DNA of 5,494 nucleotides from Ignavibacteria bacterium (GTDB lineage Bacteria > Bacteroidota > Ignavibacteria > Tepidaquicellales > OLB5). The stretch is taken from contig JAUQWT010000183.1 in assembly GCA_030835005.1 (NCBI GenBank), positions 1 to 5,494 on the forward strand, read 5' to 3'. The position numbers were made by a program, and so were the translations under genes. The notes under the pieces are model-generated. The model was not told the DNA's origin. It ran no database searches and worked only from the letters and a program-made list of their open reading frames with translations. Shown piece by piece: positions 1-5,245 of this stretch (position 1 is its first letter; every line of letters begins with the position of its first letter).

Positions 1-737
1 AAACATGGCAGCAGATCTTAAGCCACTATTATAATGTACCGCCTTCTAACTGGTCAGTAACACTTGGGACAAATGCCGTGATAAATTCATCCAATAGTGT
101 GCCTTCAACCTCAAATCCGTGTGCACAAATAACAATAAACAATAATGTTACGGCAAGCAGTCCTGTCAGCTTAATGATGGGCGCCTCAATCGCACCAACA
201 GGTACCGAGAACTGGATATCTGATCCGACAGGCGATGTAAAAAAGTCTTTCACTCAAGGTACTGCAAACTACTCCAGAAATTTCAAGATACCCTGTAATA
301 CTGCTTCAGGTACTTACGACCTTTTGACAGCCCTTTGGTATGATAAGAACAATAATAATGCAATTGATGGCAGTGATTTTGTCGTAAGCTCAAAGTTAAC
401 TACCGGGGCTTTGACAATCTCTCCGATAGGGATTGAGCCAATCAGCAATGGGATTCCGGAAAGATTCGCGCTTTTACCAAATTATCCAAATCCATTTAAC
501 CCGTTGACAAAAATCAGGTTTGATATTCCTGCGACGGGTAAAAATCATGCAATTGATACAAAGTTGGTAATTTATGATGTCCGGGGCAGAATTGTACAAA
601 TACAAGTGAATGAGCAGTTAAAGCCCGGAAGCTATGAAATTGATTGGGATGCGACAGGGCATGCATCAGGAGTTTACTTCTATTCGCTGATTACAAATGA
701 GTTTAAAGAAACCAGGCGAATGGTACTGGTAAAATAG
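1..737 (+). CDS. Secreted/surface protein with T9SS type A sorting domain (3' part only; possible SpoIID/LytB-like protein)
   Basis: The reading frame is open from the left edge (first whole codon at base 3) to TAG at 735-737, with TGA directly after it, so 244 C-terminal residues are visible and the true start lies outside. The GTG at 78 is internal to this frame and is not a convincing start. Visible order: residues 1-10 'TWQQILSHYY', resembling the end of SpoIID/LytB amidase-enhancer domains (typically '..tYqeILkHYY.g'); a beta-rich Ig-like segment, about 30-140, containing a DxNxNxxIDxxD loop at 114-125 that looks like a dockerin/EF-hand calcium loop; then a T9SS sorting domain, about 152-244, with 'LPNYPNPFNP', 'VIYDVRGR', 'SGVYFYSL' and a basic end 'RRMVLVK'. 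T9SS domains direct export across the outer membrane and surface attachment or release. That role is secure by family. The SpoIID link rests on about ten residues and is inference; if correct, the protein would act on peptidoglycan. Confidence 0.85.
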   Translation, partial: TWQQILSHYYNVPPSNWSVTLGTNAVINSSNSVPSTSNPCAQITINNNVTASSPVSLMMGASIAPTGTENWISDPTGDVKKSFTQGTANYSRNFKIPCNTASGTYDLLTALWYDKNNNNAIDGSDFVVSSKLTTGALTISPIGIEPISNGIPERFALLPNYPNPFNPLTKIRFDIPATGKNHAIDTKLVIYDVRGRIVQIQVNEQLKPGSYEIDWDATGHASGVYFYSLITNEFKETRRMVLVK

Positions 738-862
738 TGACATCCTGAGCCCCGCATCAAGTGCGGGGTAAACTTTTCGAAGGATCCATTAATATATTCA
801 AGTATGGATTCTTCCGCCAGCAGGCGGACAAGTCACTGCGCTTCGCTTCGTTCAGAATGACA
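738..862. repeat. Composite palindromic (MITE/REP-like) intergenic repeat
   Basis: This element fills nearly the whole gap between two convergent genes. Its ends are imperfect inverted repeats: TGACATCCTGAGC (738-750) matches the reverse complement of 850-862 at 10 of 13 positions. A central stem pairs 780-789 (AAGGATCCAT) with 804-813 (ATGGATTCTT), with one G-T wobble, around an AT-rich 14-nt loop. Two further perfect hairpins sit inside the arms: CCCCGCA/TGCGGGG with a 5-nt loop (750-768) in the left arm, and TCCGCC/GGCGGA with a 4-nt loop (813-828) in the right arm. The 'TCATTCTGA...' / 'TCAGGATG...' end style is one I recognise from dispersed intergenic repeats in several bacterial phyla. 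No transposase is present. Copy number elsewhere in the genome cannot be seen here. A 73-codon frame across it is an artefact. Confidence 0.75.
750..777 (+). terminator. Possible weak terminator hairpin after the T9SS gene
   Basis: A 7-bp G+C-rich stem, CCCCGCA/TGCGGGG with loop TCAAG, begins 13 nt after the TAG stop and is followed by TAAACTTTT. The stem is strong, but the T tract is interrupted and offset, so this is not a canonical intrinsic terminator. It is part of the larger palindromic repeat, which may serve as a two-way transcription barrier between the convergent genes. Confidence 0.3.
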
Positions 863-869
863 AAAGTAA

Positions 870-1250
870 TTACGCTCCCACCAGTTTCCTATAATCTTCT
901 GTGCTTAAGAGGCTATCAAGGTCTGCCATATTGGAGATCTCGATTTTTACAAGCCAGCCTGCGCCGTACGGATCTTTATTAACGCTTGCCGGATTATCAT
1001 TAACGGCAGTATTGAACTCCGATATTTTCCCCGAGACAGGCGCATACATATCGGATACTGTTTTAACTGCTTCTACTGTGCCAAAAGTATCACCCTGGTT
1101 AACGTCATTGCCTACGGTAGTAATATCAACATAGATTATATCACCAAGCTCGCCCTGTGCATAATCGGTCAATCCAACGGTTCCAACATTGCCTTCTACC
1201 TTGATCCATTCATGCTCTTTTGTGTACTTTAATCCTTCAGGAATATTCAT
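870..1250 (-). CDS. gcvH: Glycine cleavage system H protein
   Basis: GcvH is the small lipoyl-carrying shuttle of the glycine cleavage system. Its lipoyl arm accepts the aminomethyl group from the P protein, passes it to the T protein and is reoxidised by the L protein, in the cytoplasm. In some bacteria lipoylated GcvH also donates lipoate to other complexes. The 126-residue product has the usual length (about 125-130). It shows the N-terminal 'YTKEHEWI' (9-16), 'GLTDYAQGELGDI' (26-38) and the lipoylation motif 'VEAVKTVSDMYAP' with the modified lysine at K63, then 'NDNPASVNKDPYGAGWL' (84-100). The ATG at 1250-1248 gives the canonical N-terminus; the leader is A/T-rich without a clear Shine-Dalgarno. 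It lies 37 nt after the phosphatase gene and is the last gene of the - strand unit. The genes for the P, T and L proteins are not in the window. Its TAA is 7 nt from the palindromic repeat. Confidence 0.97.
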   Translation of the reverse strand: MNIPEGLKYTKEHEWIKVEGNVGTVGLTDYAQGELGDIIYVDITTVGNDVNQGDTFGTVEAVKTVSDMYAPVSGKISEFNTAVNDNPASVNKDPYGAGWLVKIEISNMADLDSLLSTEDYRKLVGA

Positions 1251-1287
1251 TTTATTATTTAATTAAGTGTTAAAAGAAAATATTTGA

Positions 1288-2541
1288 TTATCTAATTCGT
1301 TTAATCACAACTACTGTTTTATCATCAGAATATTTTGCCCTCGTGGAAAATTTCTGAACTGACTGAATTATACTTGCTGCAATTTCTTTAGCGCTGAAGT
1401 TTTTATTATTTATTATCTCTTCTTTGAGCTTGTCTTCGCCATAAAACTCAAATTTGCTGTTTGTGGCTTCTACAATACCATCAGTATATAAAACTAAAAC
1501 ATCGTTCTTATCCATGTAGAATGAGTCGGTATTGTAATCCTGGTCTGGTGCCGGGCCAACTACGGGACCTGTTGCCTCAAGAGTTTCCATATTACCGGTG
1601 GCAAAGTTAAGGTGCACAGGCGGATTGTGGCCTGCATTAACATAAAGACAAAGCCCTTTTGTGTCGTTATACATTTCGAGGTAGAAAAGAGTGATAAATC
1701 GCTCGTATGGAAAGACCCTATGGACAAGATTGTTTATCTTCTTCATTACCGCCGTCATCTTAAGCTCATTTTCAGTTCCCATTTTCAGGGCACCTGATAC
1801 ATACAATGCCTGTGCTGCAGCAGAAAATCCTTTTGACGCTGCATCACCAATTGCAATTCCGAGCTTGTCTTTTTCCGTGCCGAAAGTCAGGTAATCAAAG
1901 AAATCTCCGCCGACTATCCTATCCGGGATCGAAATACCGAATATTTCGTAATTTCCAAAGCTGTACTCATGTTCAGGCAGAATGCTTCTTTGTATCTCCC
2001 GGGCTTTTTCCAGATCTTTTTCAATTGCCCGGGCTTTTTTTTCAATTCCCCTGGTGCGCAGCATAGAGCTAACAGAAGTGCTGATGATATTCATCGTATT
2101 CATAAGATTTACGCCAATATCATTGGAATTTAATGCGAGAATATACTGGTATAAATACTGATCTTTGCCAAAATTATCTTTTATTTTGAATCTTTCACCG
2201 ATACCTGTGGCCGAAAACAAATGAATACCAATTTCAGAGAGATACTTGTCAGTTTCTTTTGCAATAACACTTCTGTTTCTGCCCACTTCATAGAAGACTT
2301 GATAATTTTCCAGTCTAAGAGTGTAACCTTTACGGATCTTCTCAATTTCCCCGTGCTGCTCAGCCATAATATAAGCGCATCTGGCATCATTTAATTCCCA
2401 TATTCTGCCGCCTTTGATGTTAATACTTTCACTGCTGATTATTTCTCTTAGCACATAACTTAAAAGCTGCCTGTCATTGTCAAACTCGGGAAAATGCTTC
2501 AAAGCATTTTCAAGTGTCCTGTATAATTTACGCTGTTCCAA
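1288..2541 (-). CDS. SpoIIE/RsbU-type PP2C protein serine phosphatase with N-terminal GAF-like region
   Basis: This is a 417-residue predicted cytoplasmic, metal-dependent serine/threonine phosphatase of the PP2C SpoIIE/RsbU class, which typically dephosphorylates STAS anti-anti-sigma proteins in partner-switching pathways. Residues ~1-160 have an alternating helix/strand pattern suggestive of a GAF-like sensor domain (inference). Residues ~163-186 form a charged helix, probably coiled coil, leading into the class signature 'AREIQRSILP' (180-189). The catalytic domain keeps 'GGDFFD' (211-216), 'GDAASKG' (232-238), 'NAGHNPP' (302-308), 'LYTDGIVEA' (351-359) and 'SDDKT' (405-409), including the expected metal-binding aspartates, so it looks active. 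No transmembrane segment is seen. The start is TTG at 2541-2539: a TAA lies directly upstream in frame, and the first ATG would be at residue 60, removing what looks like real N-terminal sequence. It begins 13 nt after the membrane-protein gene. No STAS protein or anti-sigma kinase gene is nearby, so its substrate is unknown. Confidence 0.93.
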   Translation of the reverse strand: MEQRKLYRTLENALKHFPEFDNDRQLLSYVLREIISSESINIKGGRIWELNDARCAYIMAEQHGEIEKIRKGYTLRLENYQVFYEVGRNRSVIAKETDKYLSEIGIHLFSATGIGERFKIKDNFGKDQYLYQYILALNSNDIGVNLMNTMNIISTSVSSMLRTRGIEKKARAIEKDLEKAREIQRSILPEHEYSFGNYEIFGISIPDRIVGGDFFDYLTFGTEKDKLGIAIGDAASKGFSAAAQALYVSGALKMGTENELKMTAVMKKINNLVHRVFPYERFITLFYLEMYNDTKGLCLYVNAGHNPPVHLNFATGNMETLEATGPVVGPAPDQDYNTDSFYMDKNDVLVLYTDGIVEATNSKFEFYGEDKLKEEIINNKNFSAKEIAASIIQSVQKFSTRAKYSDDKTVVVIKRIR

Positions 2542-2554
2542 TTATCTCAATTTC

Positions 2555-3457
2555 TCAATTATCTTTTATAAGTTTTTTTTCTTTGTAAAGCTGCCCTGCT
2601 TCAGCACCGATCACAAATGTAAGTGATGAATAATAAAGCCAGAATATTACTGCCACAATTGCTGCATATGCTCCGTAGATCCGCTGGTAATTTGCAAAAG
2701 AGATTATATAAACTAAAAACAGGTATTTAACGCTCTCAGAAAGTATGGCAGCAGTAAAACTGGAGATCAGGGCAACTTTCTGATTTACGTAACCCTGAGG
2801 TACAAGTTTAAATATTAAATAGAACATTATAAATGTAAATATCAGCCCGATCAGCGCAGATAAAAGGTTACCTGTAAATCCAAGACTCAGGAGCTTATCA
2901 TTAAAATAAGATTTATCGACAGCTTCAAAAATTGATAAAATAAAAGTTGAAGAAAATGACAGCATGAATACTACCAATATCAGCAATACCATTCCAATAT
3001 CCCGAAGTTTGCCCCAAAGGTAAAATGCATCATCTTTTGTTTTGTATATACGGTTAAGAACGTCTCTAATTGTGCTGAACAGCCCGCTTGCTGTCCACAA
3101 AATACCGATTGAACCGATCACAGCAGTCAGCATTGAATTCTTTGATAACTCATCTATTCCTCCAAGTACCAGACCTGTAATTTTGGTTTTGAGTTCCGGA
3201 GTCATGCCAACTACTTTGTTCAGTGATTCATTCAGATAGATCTCAGCCCCATCTCTCTGGAGATAAAAACCAAGTACAGAAAACAATATCAGTGTGATCG
3301 GAATTATGCAGATAATAACATTGAATGCAATACTGGCAGACATTATCCAAATATGGTCTTCATCAAACTTGTTGTAGTAACCAATGGCATAATATTTCAG
3401 GTCAATATAGAATTTCTTCAGATTGTACCTGGATTTTGCCGGTCCTGTGTCCTTCAA
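2555..3457 (-). CDS. YihY/BrkB (UPF0761) family inner-membrane protein
   Basis: This 300-residue polytopic membrane protein has hydrophobic segments at about 37-66, 109-130, 153-178, 196-218, 227-254 and 262-288. That six-span pattern is typical of the YihY/virulence factor BrkB family, formerly mislabelled ribonuclease BN. Family landmarks are 'SASIAFNVIICIIPI' (40-54), 'LWTASGLFSTIRDVLNRIY' (120-138), 'FKLVPQG' (216-222) and the C-terminal block 'YGAYAA...FWLYYSS...GAEAGQ' (261-289). The tail is short and charged, 'YKEKKLIKDN'. The family's biochemical role is not established. The start is TTG at 3457-3455, overlapping the hutH stop as TTGA, with AGGAAAG 5 nt upstream; this implies translational coupling. 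The first ATG-encoded Met, residue 39, would cut into the first membrane segment. Why it sits between hutH and a phosphatase is unclear. Confidence 0.92.
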   Translation of the reverse strand: MKDTGPAKSRYNLKKFYIDLKYYAIGYYNKFDEDHIWIMSASIAFNVIICIIPITLILFSVLGFYLQRDGAEIYLNESLNKVVGMTPELKTKITGLVLGGIDELSKNSMLTAVIGSIGILWTASGLFSTIRDVLNRIYKTKDDAFYLWGKLRDIGMVLLILVVFMLSFSSTFILSIFEAVDKSYFNDKLLSLGFTGNLLSALIGLIFTFIMFYLIFKLVPQGYVNQKVALISSFTAAILSESVKYLFLVYIISFANYQRIYGAYAAIVAVIFWLYYSSLTFVIGAEAGQLYKEKKLIKDN

Positions 3458-4989
3458 TTAAGCTTTCCTGTCTTTGATTCAATATTTTTCACAAAGGAAT
3501 CGCTGTACAATACGTCACATGCAGATTGAATATATTCATTCATCATAACATCATTTGTGATATGTTTAACATGATTCCTGAACTGTGAGTATGCAGAGCC
3601 CGTTCCGGCGCCCGGTTTCAGCGGCTTGAGGAAATCTATTCCCTGGCATGAACAGAGTATCTCAATTGCCAGGATTTTTTCAGTATTATTCAGCACTTCA
3701 AAGCATTTTCTTGAGGCTATTGAACCGAGCGAATTATGATCTTCCTGGTTAGCGCTGGTTGGGATGGAATCTACTGAAGCAGGGTGGCAAAGTACTTTAT
3801 TTTCTGATACAAGCGAAGCCGCAGTATATTGGGCTATCATCAACCCTGAATTGAGACCTGCATGAGTTTCAGGCGTAAGAAATCGCGGCAATCCGCTCAG
3901 GCTGCCGTCAACCAGCCTTGCAGTTCTGCGTTCGCTGATACTGCCCAGCTCGCTTAAAGCTATTTTCATAAAGTCCATTACCAGCGCAACGGGCTCGCCA
4001 TGAAAATTACCTCCTTCGATATGATCGTTTGTTTTTGCAAAAATTAAAGGATTATCAGTTGCTGAATTAACTTCAGTTTGAATAACTTTCCATGCGTGAT
4101 CTATCGTATCCTTAACTGCACCGTGAACCTGCGGAATGCATCTGAGTGAATATGCATCCTGTACTTTGCTGCAATCAATATGTGAAAGGCGAATCTTACT
4201 GCCCTTCAAAAGCTTTCTCAGATTAGCGGCAGTGCTTATCTGGCCTTTATGCGGCCTTACTTTTTGAAGCACATCCTTAAAGGCACTATCTGAACCCCTG
4301 AGTGCTTCAACACTTAAAGCACCGGCAATATCAGCAATCTTTGAAAGTCTTACTGAACGGTTCAGTATTTCAACTGCAAAAGCTGTCATCATCTGTGTAC
4401 CGTTGATCATTGCCAGACCTTCTTTGGCACTAAGCTTGAAAGGATTCAGTCCAAACTTACTTAGGACTTCTTTTGATGGCATGACATTCCCTTTATAATA
4501 CGCGTGTCCTTCGCCAATAACCACAGCTGCAAGATGTGCAAGCGGGGCCAGATCGCCAGAAGAACCTACTGAACCCTGTGAAGGTATATAAGGCACAATG
4601 CCGAGATTGAAAATCTTAACTAATCGCTCAACTAGTTCCAGGCGGACACCGGAAAATCCTTTTACAAGTGAATTTATCCTCAGCAGAAGCATCAACCTTA
4701 CGATATTTTTCGGAAGAGCCTCGCCAACACCCGCAGAGTGTGATATGATCAGATTATGCTGCAATTGTTCAAGGTCTTTCTTTGGGATTTTTACATCTTT
4801 AAACTCTCCAAATCCTGTAGTGACGCCGTATATGACTTCTCCTGAGGTTATCCACTTTTCAATAACATTCCGCGAGCGCTTAATATCTTGTTTTGCTTTT
4901 TGTGAAATTTTTATTGTAAGGTTTTTATCAATTATTTTTTTTGCCAGGGGAATACTCAGATTTTCGCCGTTTAACTGTACTTTTTCCAT
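3454..4989 (-). CDS. hutH: Histidine ammonia-lyase (aromatic amino acid lyase family, MIO enzyme)
   Basis: HutH catalyses L-histidine -> trans-urocanate + NH3 in the cytoplasm, the first step of histidine degradation, using an MIO electrophile formed from three active-site residues. The 511-residue product is of normal length. Visible landmarks: catalytic-type Tyr54 in 'YGVTTGFG'; 'SHSAGVGE' (83-90), with the Ser-His pair seen in HALs; the MIO loop 'GSVGSSGDLAPLAH' (139-152); 'AKEGLAMINGTQ' (188-199); 'DAYSLRCIPQVHG' (278-290); 'TDNP' (311-314); 'GGNFHGEP' (326-333); and 'NQEDHNSLG' (414-422). The Gln-Glu-Asp in the last motif favours histidine; phenylalanine and tyrosine lyases usually have Gln where Glu416 stands. 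The MIO triad is Ser143-Ser144-Gly145 (codons TCT TCT GGC) instead of the usual Ala-Ser-Gly. The start is ATG at 4989-4987, first gene of the - strand unit, overlapping the next gene by 4 nt. No hutU, hutI or hutG is adjacent. Histidine specificity is likely but inferred. Confidence 0.93.
   Translation of the reverse strand: MEKVQLNGENLSIPLAKKIIDKNLTIKISQKAKQDIKRSRNVIEKWITSGEVIYGVTTGFGEFKDVKIPKKDLEQLQHNLIISHSAGVGEALPKNIVRLMLLLRINSLVKGFSGVRLELVERLVKIFNLGIVPYIPSQGSVGSSGDLAPLAHLAAVVIGEGHAYYKGNVMPSKEVLSKFGLNPFKLSAKEGLAMINGTQMMTAFAVEILNRSVRLSKIADIAGALSVEALRGSDSAFKDVLQKVRPHKGQISTAANLRKLLKGSKIRLSHIDCSKVQDAYSLRCIPQVHGAVKDTIDHAWKVIQTEVNSATDNPLIFAKTNDHIEGGNFHGEPVALVMDFMKIALSELGSISERRTARLVDGSLSGLPRFLTPETHAGLNSGLMIAQYTAASLVSENKVLCHPASVDSIPTSANQEDHNSLGSIASRKCFEVLNNTEKILAIEILCSCQGIDFLKPLKPGAGTGSAYSQFRNHVKHITNDVMMNEYIQSACDVLYSDSFVKNIESKTGKLN
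3463..3469 (-). promoter_or_regulatory. Ribosome binding site supporting the TTG start of the YihY-family gene
   Basis: On the - strand AGGAAAG lies 5 nt before the TTG at 3457-3455, inside the last codons of hutH. It is the only clear Shine-Dalgarno-like sequence among the four genes of this unit, and it decides the TTG start in favour of the later ATG at residue 39. Confidence 0.55.
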
Positions 4990-4994
4990 ATCAA

Positions 4995-5002
4995 CAAATA
5001 TA
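4995..5002 (-). promoter_or_regulatory. Candidate -7 element (TAnnTTTG) immediately before hutH
   Basis: Read on the - strand this is TATATTTG, an exact match to the Bacteroidetes-type -7 consensus TAnnTTTG, ending 5 nt before the hutH ATG. Used as such, the transcript would start at or almost at the ATG, giving a leaderless message, which would fit the lack of a Shine-Dalgarno. No good TTTG -33 element is seen at the expected distance, and the region is very AT-rich, so a chance match is quite possible. Confidence 0.25.
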
Positions 5003-5042
5003 AAAACATAAGTTTTAACATTAAAGATAATAAGAATTTAGA

Positions 5043-5073
5043 TTGAAATCTGCAAGAAATTGATATATGTTTG
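5043..5073 (+). promoter_or_regulatory. Candidate Bacteroidetes-type promoter for the rightward transcript
   Basis: TATGTTTG at 5066-5073 matches TAnnTTTG, and a TTG at 5043-5045 lies 20 nt upstream, close to the spacing expected for the -33 element in Bacteroidetes-type promoters. A TATAAT directly follows (5074-5079) but has no -35 at the right distance. Transcription would begin near 5080, about 15 nt before a small ORF and about 165 nt before the Ycf48-like gene. The evidence is consensus matching only. Confidence 0.35.
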
Positions 5074-5094
5074 TATAATTAACTGCCTTTAGTT

Positions 5095-5241
5095 ATGGTA
5101 TTATTTAGCTCAATTCCACTCTATCGTGACGATAATTATTCGTTTGCGTCATTTTTTTATGAATTCATACTGGTTGAGTATATTCGATACTTTAAAAAAC
5201 AAAACTACGTAAAATTAGCTTTTTTGAAAATTCATCTCTGA
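5095..5241 (+). CDS. Possible small ORF (48 codons) upstream of the Ycf48-like gene
   Basis: ATG at 5095-5097 opens a frame of 48 codons ending with TGA at 5239-5241, four nt before the ATG of the next gene. The product starts 'MVLFSSIPLYRDDNYSFASF' and ends 'KLAFLKIHL'. It is rich in Phe and Tyr with a basic C-terminal third (RYFKKQNYVK), and I recognise no family. It follows the candidate promoter by about 15 nt and is close to the next gene, as expected for a leader peptide or coupled small gene. Against it: no Shine-Dalgarno, and the Phe/Tyr/Lys/Ile bias is what AT-rich noncoding DNA gives when translated. Open frames of this size arise by chance fairly often. Confidence 0.22.
   Translation: MVLFSSIPLYRDDNYSFASFFYEFILVEYIRYFKKQNYVKLAFLKIHL
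5122..5134. promoter_or_regulatory. 13-bp perfect inverted repeat, operator-like
   Basis: TATCGT-G-ACGATA is a perfect 6-bp inverted repeat around a single base. The right half also starts a second, looser inverted repeat, ACGA-N7-TCGT (5129-5143). It lies between the candidate rightward promoter and the Ycf48-like gene, where a dimeric repressor could bind. It is also inside the possible small ORF. No regulator gene is present to assign it to. Confidence 0.3.
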
Positions 5242-5245
5242 AGTC

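Larger units (their letters stand above)
870..4989 (-). other. Predicted four-gene transcription unit: hutH, YihY-family gene, PP2C phosphatase gene, gcvH
   Basis: All four genes run on the - strand with junctions of -4, +13 and +37 nt, and no promoter or terminator stands out between them. They are bounded by a divergent gene upstream and a convergent gene downstream. Co-transcription is inferred from spacing and the TTGA overlap alone. Confidence 0.75.

Noticed and set aside
78..80. GTG as the start of the T9SS-domain gene
   Set aside because: The frame stays open to the left edge, residues before it look like real protein, and no signal peptide follows the GTG although an exported protein needs one.
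29..253. 74-codon - strand open frame opposite the T9SS protein
   Set aside because: It is antisense to a frame with clear Ig-like and T9SS content, and no recognisable motif is present.
761..982. 73-codon + strand open frame
   Set aside because: It starts inside the palindromic repeat and runs antisense into gcvH; the product resembles no protein and is explained by repeat sequence plus a gcvH shadow.
2027..2042. Terminator-like GCCCGGGC palindrome followed by eight T on the + strand
   Set aside because: It lies within the phosphatase gene and on the strand opposite to it. The sequence is explained by the coiled-coil codons for 'KKARA', and a near copy 30 nt away (1998-2009) encodes the matching 'EKAR' ten codons on.
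4598..5011. 137-codon + strand open frame opposite the start of hutH
   Set aside because: It is antisense to a well-conserved coding sequence, and its composition (Ser, Ile, Phe and Arg from reversed codons) is typical of a shadow frame.
5074..5079. Perfect TATAAT as a sigma70-type -10 element
   Set aside because: No TTGACA-like -35 lies 16-18 nt upstream; in an AT-rich gap the hexamer is expected by chance, and the adjacent TAnnTTTG fits this bacterial group better.
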